Of a DNA stretch of 16,321 bases, positions 1 to 7,472 are shown in pieces. Below the pieces are notes generated by a model, which worked only from the letters and a program-made list of their open reading frames with translations, made no database searches and was not told the origin of the DNA. The DNA is from an uncultured bacterium. Lineage in GTDB: Bacteria > Pseudomonadota > Alphaproteobacteria > SP197. Location: assembly GCA_938014945.1 (NCBI GenBank), contig CALLQH010000073.1, positions 1 through 16,321 on the forward strand, written 5' to 3'. The translations under genes were made by a program, and so were the position numbers. Numbering within the stretch: position 1 is the stretch's first letter; each line of letters starts with the position of its first letter.

Positions 1-653
1 ACATGAACGGCGCCGACTTCGCCACCGGCACCATGGGCGCGATCCGCTTCAACACCTATGCCGGGCTGGCGGGCGCGGTGGCGCTCTACGGCCAGGAGGG
101 GCTGGCGGTCTTCGCCTTGCTGCTGGCGGGTTACATACCGCTGGTCAACATCATCAGCGCCCTGCTGCTGGGCCGCTTCGCCCAGGCCAACGCCGCCTCG
201 CCGCGCGCCCTGCTGCGCGCCGTCCTCACCAATCCGCTCGTCGTGGCCTGCGCCATCGGCATTCTGATCAACCTCTCCCATGTGCCGGTGCCGGCCTTTG
301 CCGAGCGCACCCTGGCGATCCTCGGCAACGCGGCGCTGGGCGCAGGCCTCGTCTCGGTGGGCGCGGCGCTGCGCATCGACAGCCTGGTCGCCGACCGGCG
401 CGGCATCGCGATCGCCACCGTCGTGAAGCTGGTCGCCCTGCCGGCGCTGGCGGCCGGCTTCTGCCATCTTTTCGGTGTCGGCGACCTGGAGCGGGCCGTG
501 GTGGTGCTGTTTGCGGCCCTGCCCTCCTCGCCCGCGGCCTATGTGCTGGCGCGCCAGATGGGCGGCAACGCGCCGATGATGGCGGGCATCATCACGATCT
601 CCACACCCGCCGCGATGATCGCCATGCCGGCCATGCTGGCGCTTTTCGGATGA
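1..653 (+). CDS. AEC-family (auxin efflux carrier-like) permease, 3' part
   Basis: This is the C-terminal part of an inner-membrane permease of the AEC family, whose members export or exchange small organic acids or other metabolites; the substrate cannot be told from sequence. About 216 residues are visible, against roughly 300 for the family, so the gene begins left of the window and the ATG at position 3 is probably an internal methionine. The visible part is almost entirely hydrophobic helices. It carries family-typical segments: an NPLVVACAIGI helix, a GAGLVSVGAAL helix, a KLVALPAL segment, and near the end ALPSSPAAYVLARQMGG followed by a last helix. It lies 37 bases before pyrB in the same direction, and no convincing terminator separates them. 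I am confident of the family but not of the substrate. Confidence 0.85.
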   Translation, partial: MNGADFATGTMGAIRFNTYAGLAGAVALYGQEGLAVFALLLAGYIPLVNIISALLLGRFAQANAASPRALLRAVLTNPLVVACAIGILINLSHVPVPAFAERTLAILGNAALGAGLVSVGAALRIDSLVADRRGIAIATVVKLVALPALAAGFCHLFGVGDLERAVVVLFAALPSSPAAYVLARQMGGNAPMMAGIITISTPAAMIAMPAMLALFG

Positions 654-690
654 CGAAACGGTCACCCTTCGTTATTAACCCGGCTTCAGC

Positions 691-1656
691 ATGACCGCTG
701 AACGCACATCCCACTATTTTCCGCACCGCCACCTGCTCGGCATCGAGGAGCTGTCCGCCCCGGACATCCTCCATCTGCTCGATCTGGCCGACAGCTATGT
801 CGCGCTGAATCGCAGGGCCGAAAAGAAGCAGGACACCCTGCGCGGACGCACCCAGATCAACATGTTCTTCGAGGCTTCGACCCGGACGCGCACGTCCTTC
901 GAGCTGGCGGGCAAGCGACTCGGGGCCGACGTCATCAACATGTCGCCCACCACGAGCGCCATCAAGAAGGGCGAGACCCTGATCGACACGGCGGCGACAC
1001 TCAACGCCATGCACCCTGATGTGCTGGTGGTGCGCCACCCCGACAGCGGCGCGGTCAAGCTCCTGGCCAACGCCGTCAACGCCGCCGTCATCAATGCGGG
1101 CGACGGCAGCCACGAACATCCTACACAGGCCCTGCTCGACGCGCTGACCATCCGACGACGCCTGGGCACCCTGTCGGGGCTGACCGTCGCCATCTGCGGC
1201 GACATCGCCCACAGCCGGGTTGCCCGCTCCAACATCCTGCTCTTCAACACGCTGGGCGTGCGCGTCCGTCTGGTCGCCCCGCCCACCCTGCTCCCCACCG
1301 CGGTCGAGCGTTACGGCGTCGAGGTCCACCACGACATGCGCGAGGGCCTCAAAGACGTCGACATCGTGATGATGCTGCGCCTGCAGCTTGAGCGCATGCA
1401 GGGCAGCTTCGTGCCCAGCGAGCGCGAGTACTTCCACTATTACGGCCTCGACTACGACAAGCTGGCGGTCGCCAAGCCCGACGCTCTCATCATGCATCCC
1501 GGCCCGATGAACCGCGGCGTCGAGATCGACAGCGAGGTCGCCGACGACATCAACCGCAGCGTCATCCTCGATCAGGTCGAGATGGGCGTGGCGGTGCGCC
1601 AGGCCTGCCTCGAGGTGCTGGCCCACAACCTCGACAAGTCGGATCACAACCAGTGA
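691..1656 (+). CDS. pyrB: Aspartate carbamoyltransferase catalytic subunit
   Basis: PyrB joins carbamoyl phosphate and aspartate to make carbamoyl aspartate, the committed step of pyrimidine synthesis in the cytoplasm. The 321-residue product has the normal family length. It shows the carbamoyl-phosphate loop STRTRTSFE (63-71), the KKGET loop (92-96), HPTQALLD (143-150), the aspartate-binding segment around R230 and Q232, and HPGPMNRGVEI (269-279), so the active site looks complete. The ATG at 691 gives the usual N-terminus (FPHRHLLGIE), although no strong ribosome binding site precedes it. Its stop overlaps the GTG start of the pyrC homologue by 4 bases (GTGA), which suggests translational coupling. 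No pyrI regulatory-subunit gene is nearby, as expected for PyrB enzymes that pair with a dihydroorotase-like protein. Confidence 0.97.
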   Translation: MTAERTSHYFPHRHLLGIEELSAPDILHLLDLADSYVALNRRAEKKQDTLRGRTQINMFFEASTRTRTSFELAGKRLGADVINMSPTTSAIKKGETLIDTAATLNAMHPDVLVVRHPDSGAVKLLANAVNAAVINAGDGSHEHPTQALLDALTIRRRLGTLSGLTVAICGDIAHSRVARSNILLFNTLGVRVRLVAPPTLLPTAVERYGVEVHHDMREGLKDVDIVMMLRLQLERMQGSFVPSEREYFHYYGLDYDKLAVAKPDALIMHPGPMNRGVEIDSEVADDINRSVILDQVEMGVAVRQACLEVLAHNLDKSDHNQ

Positions 1657-2993
1657 GCCCGCGTCTGGCCGATCTCACGATCAAGAAGACCCGGCCGGGC
1701 CGCGTCGCCTATCTCAACGCACGCCTGCTCGATCCCGAGACCGGTCTCGACACCATCGGCGGGCTGCTGACCGAGGGCGAGTTCATCTTCGACCTGGGCG
1801 AACACATCAAGGGCGAGGGTCTGGCCGAGGACTACACGGTGATCGATTGCGGCGGCCAGTGCCTGGCGCCCGGTCTCGTCGACATGCGCGCCCACCTGCG
1901 CGAGCCCGGCTACGAACACAAGGAGACGATCCACACCGGCAGCCGCTCGGCGGCCGCGGGCGGCGTCACCACCATCGCCTGCATGCCGAGCACCAACCCG
2001 ACCATCGACGATGTGTCGCTGGTACATTTCATCGAGCGGCGCGCGCGGGAAACCTCGCTGGTGAAGGTCCACCCCATCGCGGCGGTGACCAAGGAGCGCA
2101 AGGGCGAGCAGCTTACCGAGCTGGGGCTGCTCAGCGACGCCGGCGCGGTTGCCTTCTCCGACGGCCTCAATCCCGTGGTCAATTCCAACGTCCTGCGCCG
2201 CGCGCTGTCCTACGGCACCATCTTCGACGTGCTGCTGATCCAGCACCCCGAGGACATGGCGCTGTCGGGCAGCGGCGTGATGAATTCCAGCGAACTCTCG
2301 ACCCGCCTCGGCCTGCCCGGCATTCCCGCCGAGAGCGAGGCGCTGATGGCTGCGCGCGACATCCGCATCGCCGAGATGGTCGGCGGGCGACTGCACATAG
2401 CCCACGTCACCACCGCCGAGACCATCGAACTGGTGCGCCGCGCCAAGGCGCGCGGCCTGAAGATCACCTGCGACACCGCACCGCAGTATTTCGCGCTCAA
2501 CGAAAACGCCGTGGGCGACTATCTGACCTTCGCCAAGGTGCGCCCGCCCCTGCGCAGCGAGAAGGATCGCCAGGCCGTGGTTGCCGGCATCAAGGACGGC
2601 ACCATCGACGCCGTGGTTTCCGATCACGCACCCCACGACCAGGACAGCAAGCGCCAGCCCTTCATCCAGGCCGCCTTCGGCATCGTCGGCTTCGAGACCA
2701 TGCTGCCGCTGCTGCTGGAGATGGTGCACAACAGCCACCTCTCCCTGCTGGAGGCGCTGGCGACCGTCACCTGCCGCCCGGCCGACCTGCTGAAGCTGCG
2801 CGCCGGGCGCCTGCAGAAGGGTTTCCCCGCCGATCTGGTGGTCTTCGACCCCGATCTCGCCTGGCGCATCGACCGCAAGGCCTTCCAGAGCAAGTCGAAG
2901 AACTCGCCCTTCGACGAGCGCCCGGTGATGGGACGCGCCTTGCGCACCGTCGTCTCAGGCCGCACGGTGATGGCCTTCAGCGACGAGGACTGA
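1653..2993 (+). CDS. pyrC: Dihydroorotase-family protein (PyrC or PyrX-like), altered metal site
   Basis: The 446-residue product is a class I dihydroorotase homologue of the amidohydrolase superfamily. Active members cyclise carbamoyl aspartate to dihydroorotate. Start is GTG at 1653, overlapping the pyrB stop. Metal-site landmarks are D170, H198, H251 (HIAHVTT), D324 and H328 (SDHAPH), all present. However, the usual D-x-H-x-H-x-R-x-P-G motif reads DMRAHLREPG (77-86): the first metal-binding His is Arg79 while His81 and Arg83 remain. The substrate-side NPPLR motif reads RPPLR, with Arg297 in place of Asn. Some bacteria, such as pseudomonads, carry an inactive dihydroorotase homologue (PyrC' or PyrX) encoded directly after pyrB that is needed for assembly of the PyrB complex. 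This gene may be such a partner or a one-metal enzyme; sequence alone does not decide. A frameshift is not the cause, since the frame is intact throughout. Confidence 0.88.
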   Translation: MSPRLADLTIKKTRPGRVAYLNARLLDPETGLDTIGGLLTEGEFIFDLGEHIKGEGLAEDYTVIDCGGQCLAPGLVDMRAHLREPGYEHKETIHTGSRSAAAGGVTTIACMPSTNPTIDDVSLVHFIERRARETSLVKVHPIAAVTKERKGEQLTELGLLSDAGAVAFSDGLNPVVNSNVLRRALSYGTIFDVLLIQHPEDMALSGSGVMNSSELSTRLGLPGIPAESEALMAARDIRIAEMVGGRLHIAHVTTAETIELVRRAKARGLKITCDTAPQYFALNENAVGDYLTFAKVRPPLRSEKDRQAVVAGIKDGTIDAVVSDHAPHDQDSKRQPFIQAAFGIVGFETMLPLLLEMVHNSHLSLLEALATVTCRPADLLKLRAGRLQKGFPADLVVFDPDLAWRIDRKAFQSKSKNSPFDERPVMGRALRTVVSGRTVMAFSDED

Positions 2994-2996
2994 ACC

Positions 2997-3620
2997 ATGC
3001 CCGACCTGATGGGCGGTTTCGAATACACTTGGCCGATCTATCTGACCGCACTCGTCTGCTACCTGATGGGCGCGGTGCCCTGGGGCCTGCTGCTCACCGC
3101 CATGGCCGGCTACGGCGACATCCGCAAGCAGGGCTCGGGCAACATCGGCACGACCAATGTGCTGAGAACCGGCAACAAGGTGCTGGCCGCCGCCACCCTG
3201 CTGCTGGACGCCGGCAAGGGGGCCGCCGCCACCCTGGGTGCCTATGCCGTGGGCGGACCGGACTTCGCCGTGGTTGCCGCCGTCGCCGTGATCATGGGCC
3301 ACATGTTTCCGATCTGGCTCGGCTTTCGCGGCGGCAAGGGTGTCGCCACCAACCTCGGCGCGGTGCTGGGCCTGGCCTGGCTGCCGGGCGTGATCTGCTG
3401 CGCCACCTGGCTGGTCGTCGCAGGCATCTTCCGCATCTCCTCGCTGGCCGGCATGGCAAGCGCCGTGGCCGGCCCCATCGCCATCTGGTTCATCACGCGC
3501 GACGTGCAGTACGTCCAGGCGACCGCCGTCATCGCCGTGCTGGTGCTGATCCGCCACCACGCCAACATCACCCGCCTGCTCAAGGGGCAGGAGCCCCGCA
3601 TCGGGCGCAAGGGCCCGTGA
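2997..3620 (+). CDS. plsY: Acyl-phosphate:glycerol-3-phosphate acyltransferase PlsY
   Basis: PlsY transfers an acyl group from acyl phosphate to glycerol-3-phosphate, giving lysophosphatidic acid, the first step of membrane phospholipid synthesis. The 207-residue protein is an integral inner-membrane enzyme with about five hydrophobic helices. All three family motifs are visible: SGNIGTTN (47-54), GGKGVAT (112-118) preceded by H102, and the C-terminal RHHANITRLLKGQE (186-199). The ATG at 2997 lies 3 bases after the pyrC stop, with GAGG eight bases upstream. Its stop overlaps the dprA GTG start (GTGA), so it sits in the middle of a tightly packed unit. The plsY-dprA pairing is, from my knowledge, common in alphaproteobacteria. 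Confidence 0.96.
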   Translation: MPDLMGGFEYTWPIYLTALVCYLMGAVPWGLLLTAMAGYGDIRKQGSGNIGTTNVLRTGNKVLAAATLLLDAGKGAAATLGAYAVGGPDFAVVAAVAVIMGHMFPIWLGFRGGKGVATNLGAVLGLAWLPGVICCATWLVVAGIFRISSLAGMASAVAGPIAIWFITRDVQYVQATAVIAVLVLIRHHANITRLLKGQEPRIGRKGP

Positions 3621-4741
3621 GCGGCGCGGGGGACGGCGAAAGGGCCGCGCTTGTCGCGCGCCTGCGCCTTGCCCGCACGCCCCATGTCGGACCTCGCAGC
3701 TACCGCGACCTGATCGCCCGCTTCGGCAGCGCGCAGTCCGCTCTCGCCGCCCTGCCCCGCCTTTCCCGCCGCGGCGGACGCGAGCGGGTGCCGCCTCCCG
3801 ATGCAGAGATCACCACCGAAATTGCCGCCATCGCCCGCCTCGGCGGACGGTTCCTGTTCGCCGACGATCCTGACGGTTCACCTCTGCTTGCCGAGATCCA
3901 CGACCCGCCCGTGGCGCTGGCAACGCGCGGCGATCTTTCGCTGCTGCAGCGCCCGGCCATCGCCATCGTCGGTTCGCGCAATGCCTCGGCCGCAGGCCGC
4001 CGCCTGACCGAACGCTTCGCGGGCGAGCTGGGCGAGGCCGGTTTCGTCATCGTCTCCGGCCTGGCCCGCGGCATCGACGGCGCGGCCCATCGCGGATCGC
4101 TGCAGCGCGGCACCATCGCGGTGGTCGCCGGCGGCGTCGATCATGTCTATCCGCCCGAACATGCCGACCTGCAGGAAGAAATCGCCCGCCACGGCCTGCT
4201 GCTGTCCGACCAGCCCATGGGCCTGGTGCCGCGTGCCGGGCACTTCCCCCGGCGCAACCGTATCGTCGCCGGCATCGCCCAGGCGACCCTTGTGATCGAG
4301 GCGACGGAGAATTCCGGAGCGCTCATCACCGCACGCCTTGCCGCCGAGAACGGCCGCGACGTCTTCGCCGTGCCGGGGTCGCCCCTGGAACCTCGCTCGC
4401 GCGGCTGCAACCGGCTGATCCGCGACGGCGCGATGCTGGTGGAAACCACCCAGGACATCCTCGACGGCCTCGCCATGGCGACCCGCGCCATCCCGCGCAG
4501 CATGCCCGCGGCCGTGCCGGAACTGCCCTTCGAGGAGGAGGTCGAAACCATCGAGGAAGCACCCGAGGAAGGCCACGAGCGGCTGGTCGCGGCGCTCGGG
4601 CCGGTCCCGGTCGAGGTTGACGAACTGGTACGCCGGTGCCAAGTAACTGCCGCCGAGGCCCAGATGATGCTTCTGGAACTCGAACTTGCGGGCCGCATCG
4701 AGCGGCACCCGGGGAACCGGATTTCCCTGGTGTCGGCATGA
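3617..4741 (+). CDS. dprA: DNA-processing protein DprA
   Basis: DprA binds incoming single-stranded DNA during natural transformation and loads RecA; it is widespread even in species not known to be competent. The frame is open far upstream, but the GTG at 3617, overlapping the plsY stop as GTGA, gives a 374-residue protein of normal length with a sensible N-terminus. Residues about 10-60 form the helical N-terminal domain. The Rossmann-like core spans about 113-285 and shows IAIVGSRNAS (115-124), SGLARGIDGAAH (147-158), FPRRNRIVAG (210-219), ENSGALITA (231-239) and GCNRLIRDGA (263-272). An acidic linker (306-319) leads to a C-terminal winged-helix domain (about 320-370). No competence pilus or comEC gene is in the window, so competence itself cannot be inferred. 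Confidence 0.95.
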   Translation: MSGAGDGERAALVARLRLARTPHVGPRSYRDLIARFGSAQSALAALPRLSRRGGRERVPPPDAEITTEIAAIARLGGRFLFADDPDGSPLLAEIHDPPVALATRGDLSLLQRPAIAIVGSRNASAAGRRLTERFAGELGEAGFVIVSGLARGIDGAAHRGSLQRGTIAVVAGGVDHVYPPEHADLQEEIARHGLLLSDQPMGLVPRAGHFPRRNRIVAGIAQATLVIEATENSGALITARLAAENGRDVFAVPGSPLEPRSRGCNRLIRDGAMLVETTQDILDGLAMATRAIPRSMPAAVPELPFEEEVETIEEAPEEGHERLVAALGPVPVEVDELVRRCQVTAAEAQMMLLELELAGRIERHPGNRISLVSA

Positions 4742-4787
4742 CGGCTTCCGCTTTCCCATCCCTCGAACGTCGCACCAGAGGCGCCTG

Positions 4788-7472
4788 ATGCCCGTCGTAG
4801 TCGTCGAGTCGCCAGCCAAGGCAAAGACGATCGAAAAGTATCTCGGGGACGATTTCACCGTCCTGGCGAGCTACGGCCATGTCAGCGATCTGCCGCCCAA
4901 GGACGGCTCGGTGCTGCCCGATCGCGACTTCGAGATGATCTACGAGACGAGCGAGAAGGCACACAAGCCGCTCAAGGCCATCGCCCAGGCTCTCAAGGGC
5001 GGCGGCGACCTCGTGCTCGCCACCGACCCGGATCGCGAGGGCGAGGCGATCTCCTGGCATGTGCTGAACTGGCTGAAGGAGAGCGGCAAGCTCGACGGCC
5101 GTTCGGTCAAGCGCGTCGTCTTCCACGAGATCACCCGCGATGCCGTGCGCGATGCCATGGCGCATCCCCGCGACATCGACATGGATCTGGTGAACGCCCA
5201 GCAGGCGCGCCGGGCGCTGGACTATCTCGTCGGCTTCAACCTCTCGCCGGTGCTGTGGCGCAAGCTGCCGGGCAGCCGTTCGGCGGGCCGCGTGCAGTCG
5301 GTCGCGCTGCGCCTGATCTGCGCCCGCGAGAACGAGATCGAGGCCTTCAATCCCCAGGAATACTGGACGGTCGATGCCGACTTCCTGAAGATCGAGGGCG
5401 GCCAGCTTGTCGCCCGCCTGACCCAGCTCGACGGCACCAAGCTCGACAAGTTCGCGCTGGGCAACAAGGACGTGGCCCATGCCGCCGCCCGGCGCGTCCG
5501 CGAGGGCGCCTTCACGGTCAAGACCGTCGAGCGCAAGCAGGTCAAGCGCAACCCGCAGCCGCCGTTCATCACCTCGACGCTGCAGCAGGAGGCCTCGCGC
5601 AAGCTCGGCTTTGCCGCGCGGCGCACCATGCAGATCGCCCAGAAGCTCTACGAGGGCATCGACATCGGCGGCGAGACCACCGGCCTCATCACCTACATGC
5701 GTACCGACAGCGTCAACCTCAGCCAGACCGCGCTCGACGGTGCGCGCGCGCTGATCAAGGAGCGCTTCGGCGACCGCTACCTGCCCGAGAAGCCGCGCAG
5801 CTTCCGCTCCTCGACGCGCAACGCCCAGGAAGCCCACGAGGCGATCCGCCCGACCGGCTTCGAGCGCACGCCCGACGAAATGGCCAAGCACCTCGACAGC
5901 GACGGCGCCCGTCTCTACGAGCTGATCTGGAAGCGCGCCCTGGCGAGCCAGATGGAACAGGCCCTGCTCGATCAGGTCGGCGTCGACATCGCCACACAGC
6001 GCTCCGACGTGGTGCTGCGCGCCACGGGTTCGGTGGTCGCCTTCGACGGTTTCATGCGCCTCTACCGCGAGGACTTCGACGATCCCTCCGACGAGGACGA
6101 TGCCAGCGACCGCCGCCTGCCCGACGTCAAGGAAGGCGAACCGCTCAAGGTCGGCGAGGTCCGTCCGGACCAGCACTTCACCGAGCCGCCACCCCGCTAC
6201 ACCGAGGCGAGCCTGGTCAAGCGGATGGAGGAACTCGGCATCGGCCGCCCCTCCACCTATGCCGCGATCATCGGCGTGCTGCAGGACCGCGACTATGTGG
6301 TGCTGGAGAAGAAGCGCTTCGTGCCCCAGGAGCGCGGCCGCCTGGTCATCGCCTTCCTGGAATCCTTCTTTGCCCGATACGTGGAGTACACCTTCACCGC
6401 GGGCCTGGAGGAGGAACTCGACCGCGTCTCCAACGGCGATGTCGACTGGAAGGAGGTGCTGCGCGCCTTCTGGAAGGCCTTCCATGAATCGGTCGAGGAA
6501 GCCGGCGGCCTGGAGCGCCCGCAGGTGCTGGAAGCCATCGAAGCGGTGCTGGCCGACCACGTCTTCCCGCAGGGCAAGGACGGCGTCGATGTGCGCAAGT
6601 GCCCGACCTGTGGCGCCGGCCGTCTGTCGCTGAAGCTTGGAAAATTCGGCGCCTTCATCGGCTGCTCGAACTATCCCGAATGCCGCTACACGCGCCAGCT
6701 CACCGCCGGCGACGACGATGGTGTCGACGAGGGGCCGCGCCTGATCGGCGAGGATCCTGAGAGCGGCCTGCCGGTCACCCTGCGCCGCGGCCCCTACGGC
6801 ATCTACCTGCAGAAGGGCGAGGCCGGCGAGGACAAGAAGGAAAAGCCCCAGCGCGTCACCGTGCCCAAGGGCACGCCGCCCGACAGCATCGATCTCGACA
6901 CCGCGCTGCGCCTGCTCTCCCTGCCGCGCGAGATCGGCCCGCACCCCGAGGACGGCCAGATGATCCTGGCCGGCATCGGTCGCTTCGGCCCCTATCTGAA
7001 GGTGGGGCCGAAGTACGTGTCGCTGCCCAAGGACGACGACATCCTGACGATCGGCCTCAACCGCGCCGTCACCGTGATCGCCGAGAACGCCGCCAAGGGC
7101 GGCGGGCGCGGCGGCGGCGCGACGGTGCTCAAGGCGCTGGGCGAACATCCCGCCGACAAGAAGCCGATCGACGTGCGCAAGGGCCGCTACGGCCCCTATG
7201 TCGCCTACGGCAAGGTCTTTGCCTCCCTGCCCAAGGGCATGGAGCCCGACGAGATCACGCTGGAACAGGCGCTGGAGCTGATCGCCAAGAAGGCGGGCAA
7301 GACCCCTGCCAAGAAGGCGCCCGCCAAGAAGGCCGCAGCGAAGAAAGCCCCTGCCAAGAAGAAGGCCGCTAAGAAGCCGGCGGCCGAGAAAGCAGCCAAG
7401 AAGGCGCCCGCCAAGAAGAGCGCGGCCGCGGAAGGAACCTCGGCCGCCGCCGATGCCCCAGAAGAGGCCTGA
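4788..7472 (+). CDS. topA: DNA topoisomerase I with lysine/alanine-rich tail
   Basis: TopA is the type IA topoisomerase that relaxes negative supercoils by single-strand cleavage and passage. The ATG at 4788 is preceded by GAGG at six bases and gives an 894-residue protein starting directly at the Toprim strand (VVVVESPAKAKT, 3-14). Metal-binding acids of the Toprim domain are D80, D82 and E84 in ATDPDREGE. The catalytic tyrosine is Y303 in ITYMRTDS, with R305 beside it. One four-cysteine zinc ribbon follows (C605, C608, C626, C632), then three GxYGxY/GRFGPY-type C-terminal repeats near 667, 731 and 799. The last 60 residues are a Lys/Ala/Pro-rich tail. Its 3' end overlaps the rnr start by 20 bases in another frame. 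It follows dprA by 46 bases, an arrangement I know as common in this class. Confidence 0.97.
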   Translation: MPVVVVESPAKAKTIEKYLGDDFTVLASYGHVSDLPPKDGSVLPDRDFEMIYETSEKAHKPLKAIAQALKGGGDLVLATDPDREGEAISWHVLNWLKESGKLDGRSVKRVVFHEITRDAVRDAMAHPRDIDMDLVNAQQARRALDYLVGFNLSPVLWRKLPGSRSAGRVQSVALRLICARENEIEAFNPQEYWTVDADFLKIEGGQLVARLTQLDGTKLDKFALGNKDVAHAAARRVREGAFTVKTVERKQVKRNPQPPFITSTLQQEASRKLGFAARRTMQIAQKLYEGIDIGGETTGLITYMRTDSVNLSQTALDGARALIKERFGDRYLPEKPRSFRSSTRNAQEAHEAIRPTGFERTPDEMAKHLDSDGARLYELIWKRALASQMEQALLDQVGVDIATQRSDVVLRATGSVVAFDGFMRLYREDFDDPSDEDDASDRRLPDVKEGEPLKVGEVRPDQHFTEPPPRYTEASLVKRMEELGIGRPSTYAAIIGVLQDRDYVVLEKKRFVPQERGRLVIAFLESFFARYVEYTFTAGLEEELDRVSNGDVDWKEVLRAFWKAFHESVEEAGGLERPQVLEAIEAVLADHVFPQGKDGVDVRKCPTCGAGRLSLKLGKFGAFIGCSNYPECRYTRQLTAGDDDGVDEGPRLIGEDPESGLPVTLRRGPYGIYLQKGEAGEDKKEKPQRVTVPKGTPPDSIDLDTALRLLSLPREIGPHPEDGQMILAGIGRFGPYLKVGPKYVSLPKDDDILTIGLNRAVTVIAENAAKGGGRGGGATVLKALGEHPADKKPIDVRKGRYGPYVAYGKVFASLPKGMEPDEITLEQALELIAKKAGKTPAKKAPAKKAAAKKAPAKKKAAKKPAAEKAAKKAPAKKSAAAEGTSAAADAPEEA
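7287..7430 (+). repeat. Lys/Ala-rich low-complexity repeat in topA 3' end
   Basis: About 48 codons of topA (residues about 834-881) are made of short degenerate units such as PAKKA, AAKK and APAKK, coded mainly by gcc, gcg and aag. The encoded tail resembles the basic tails of histone H1-like proteins and of some other bacterial topoisomerases, where such tails help hold DNA. The imperfect DNA repeat could change length by slippage; that is inference. Confidence 0.75.

Noticed and set aside
653..672. Possible small hairpin (ACGAA / TTCGT) between the permease and pyrB
   Set aside because: The stem is only five weak pairs and the following sequence is not a real T-run, so I do not call a terminator.
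654..690. TTAA in front of pyrB as half of a CtrA site (TTAA-N7-TTAA)
   Set aside because: The second TTAA half is missing at the required spacing. I also found no full CtrA site upstream of divK.
1847..3616. Upstream part of the open frame that contains dprA
   Set aside because: The first 590 codons overlap pyrC and plsY in another frame and give a His/Arg/Pro-rich sequence. The DprA domains start only after the GTG at 3617.
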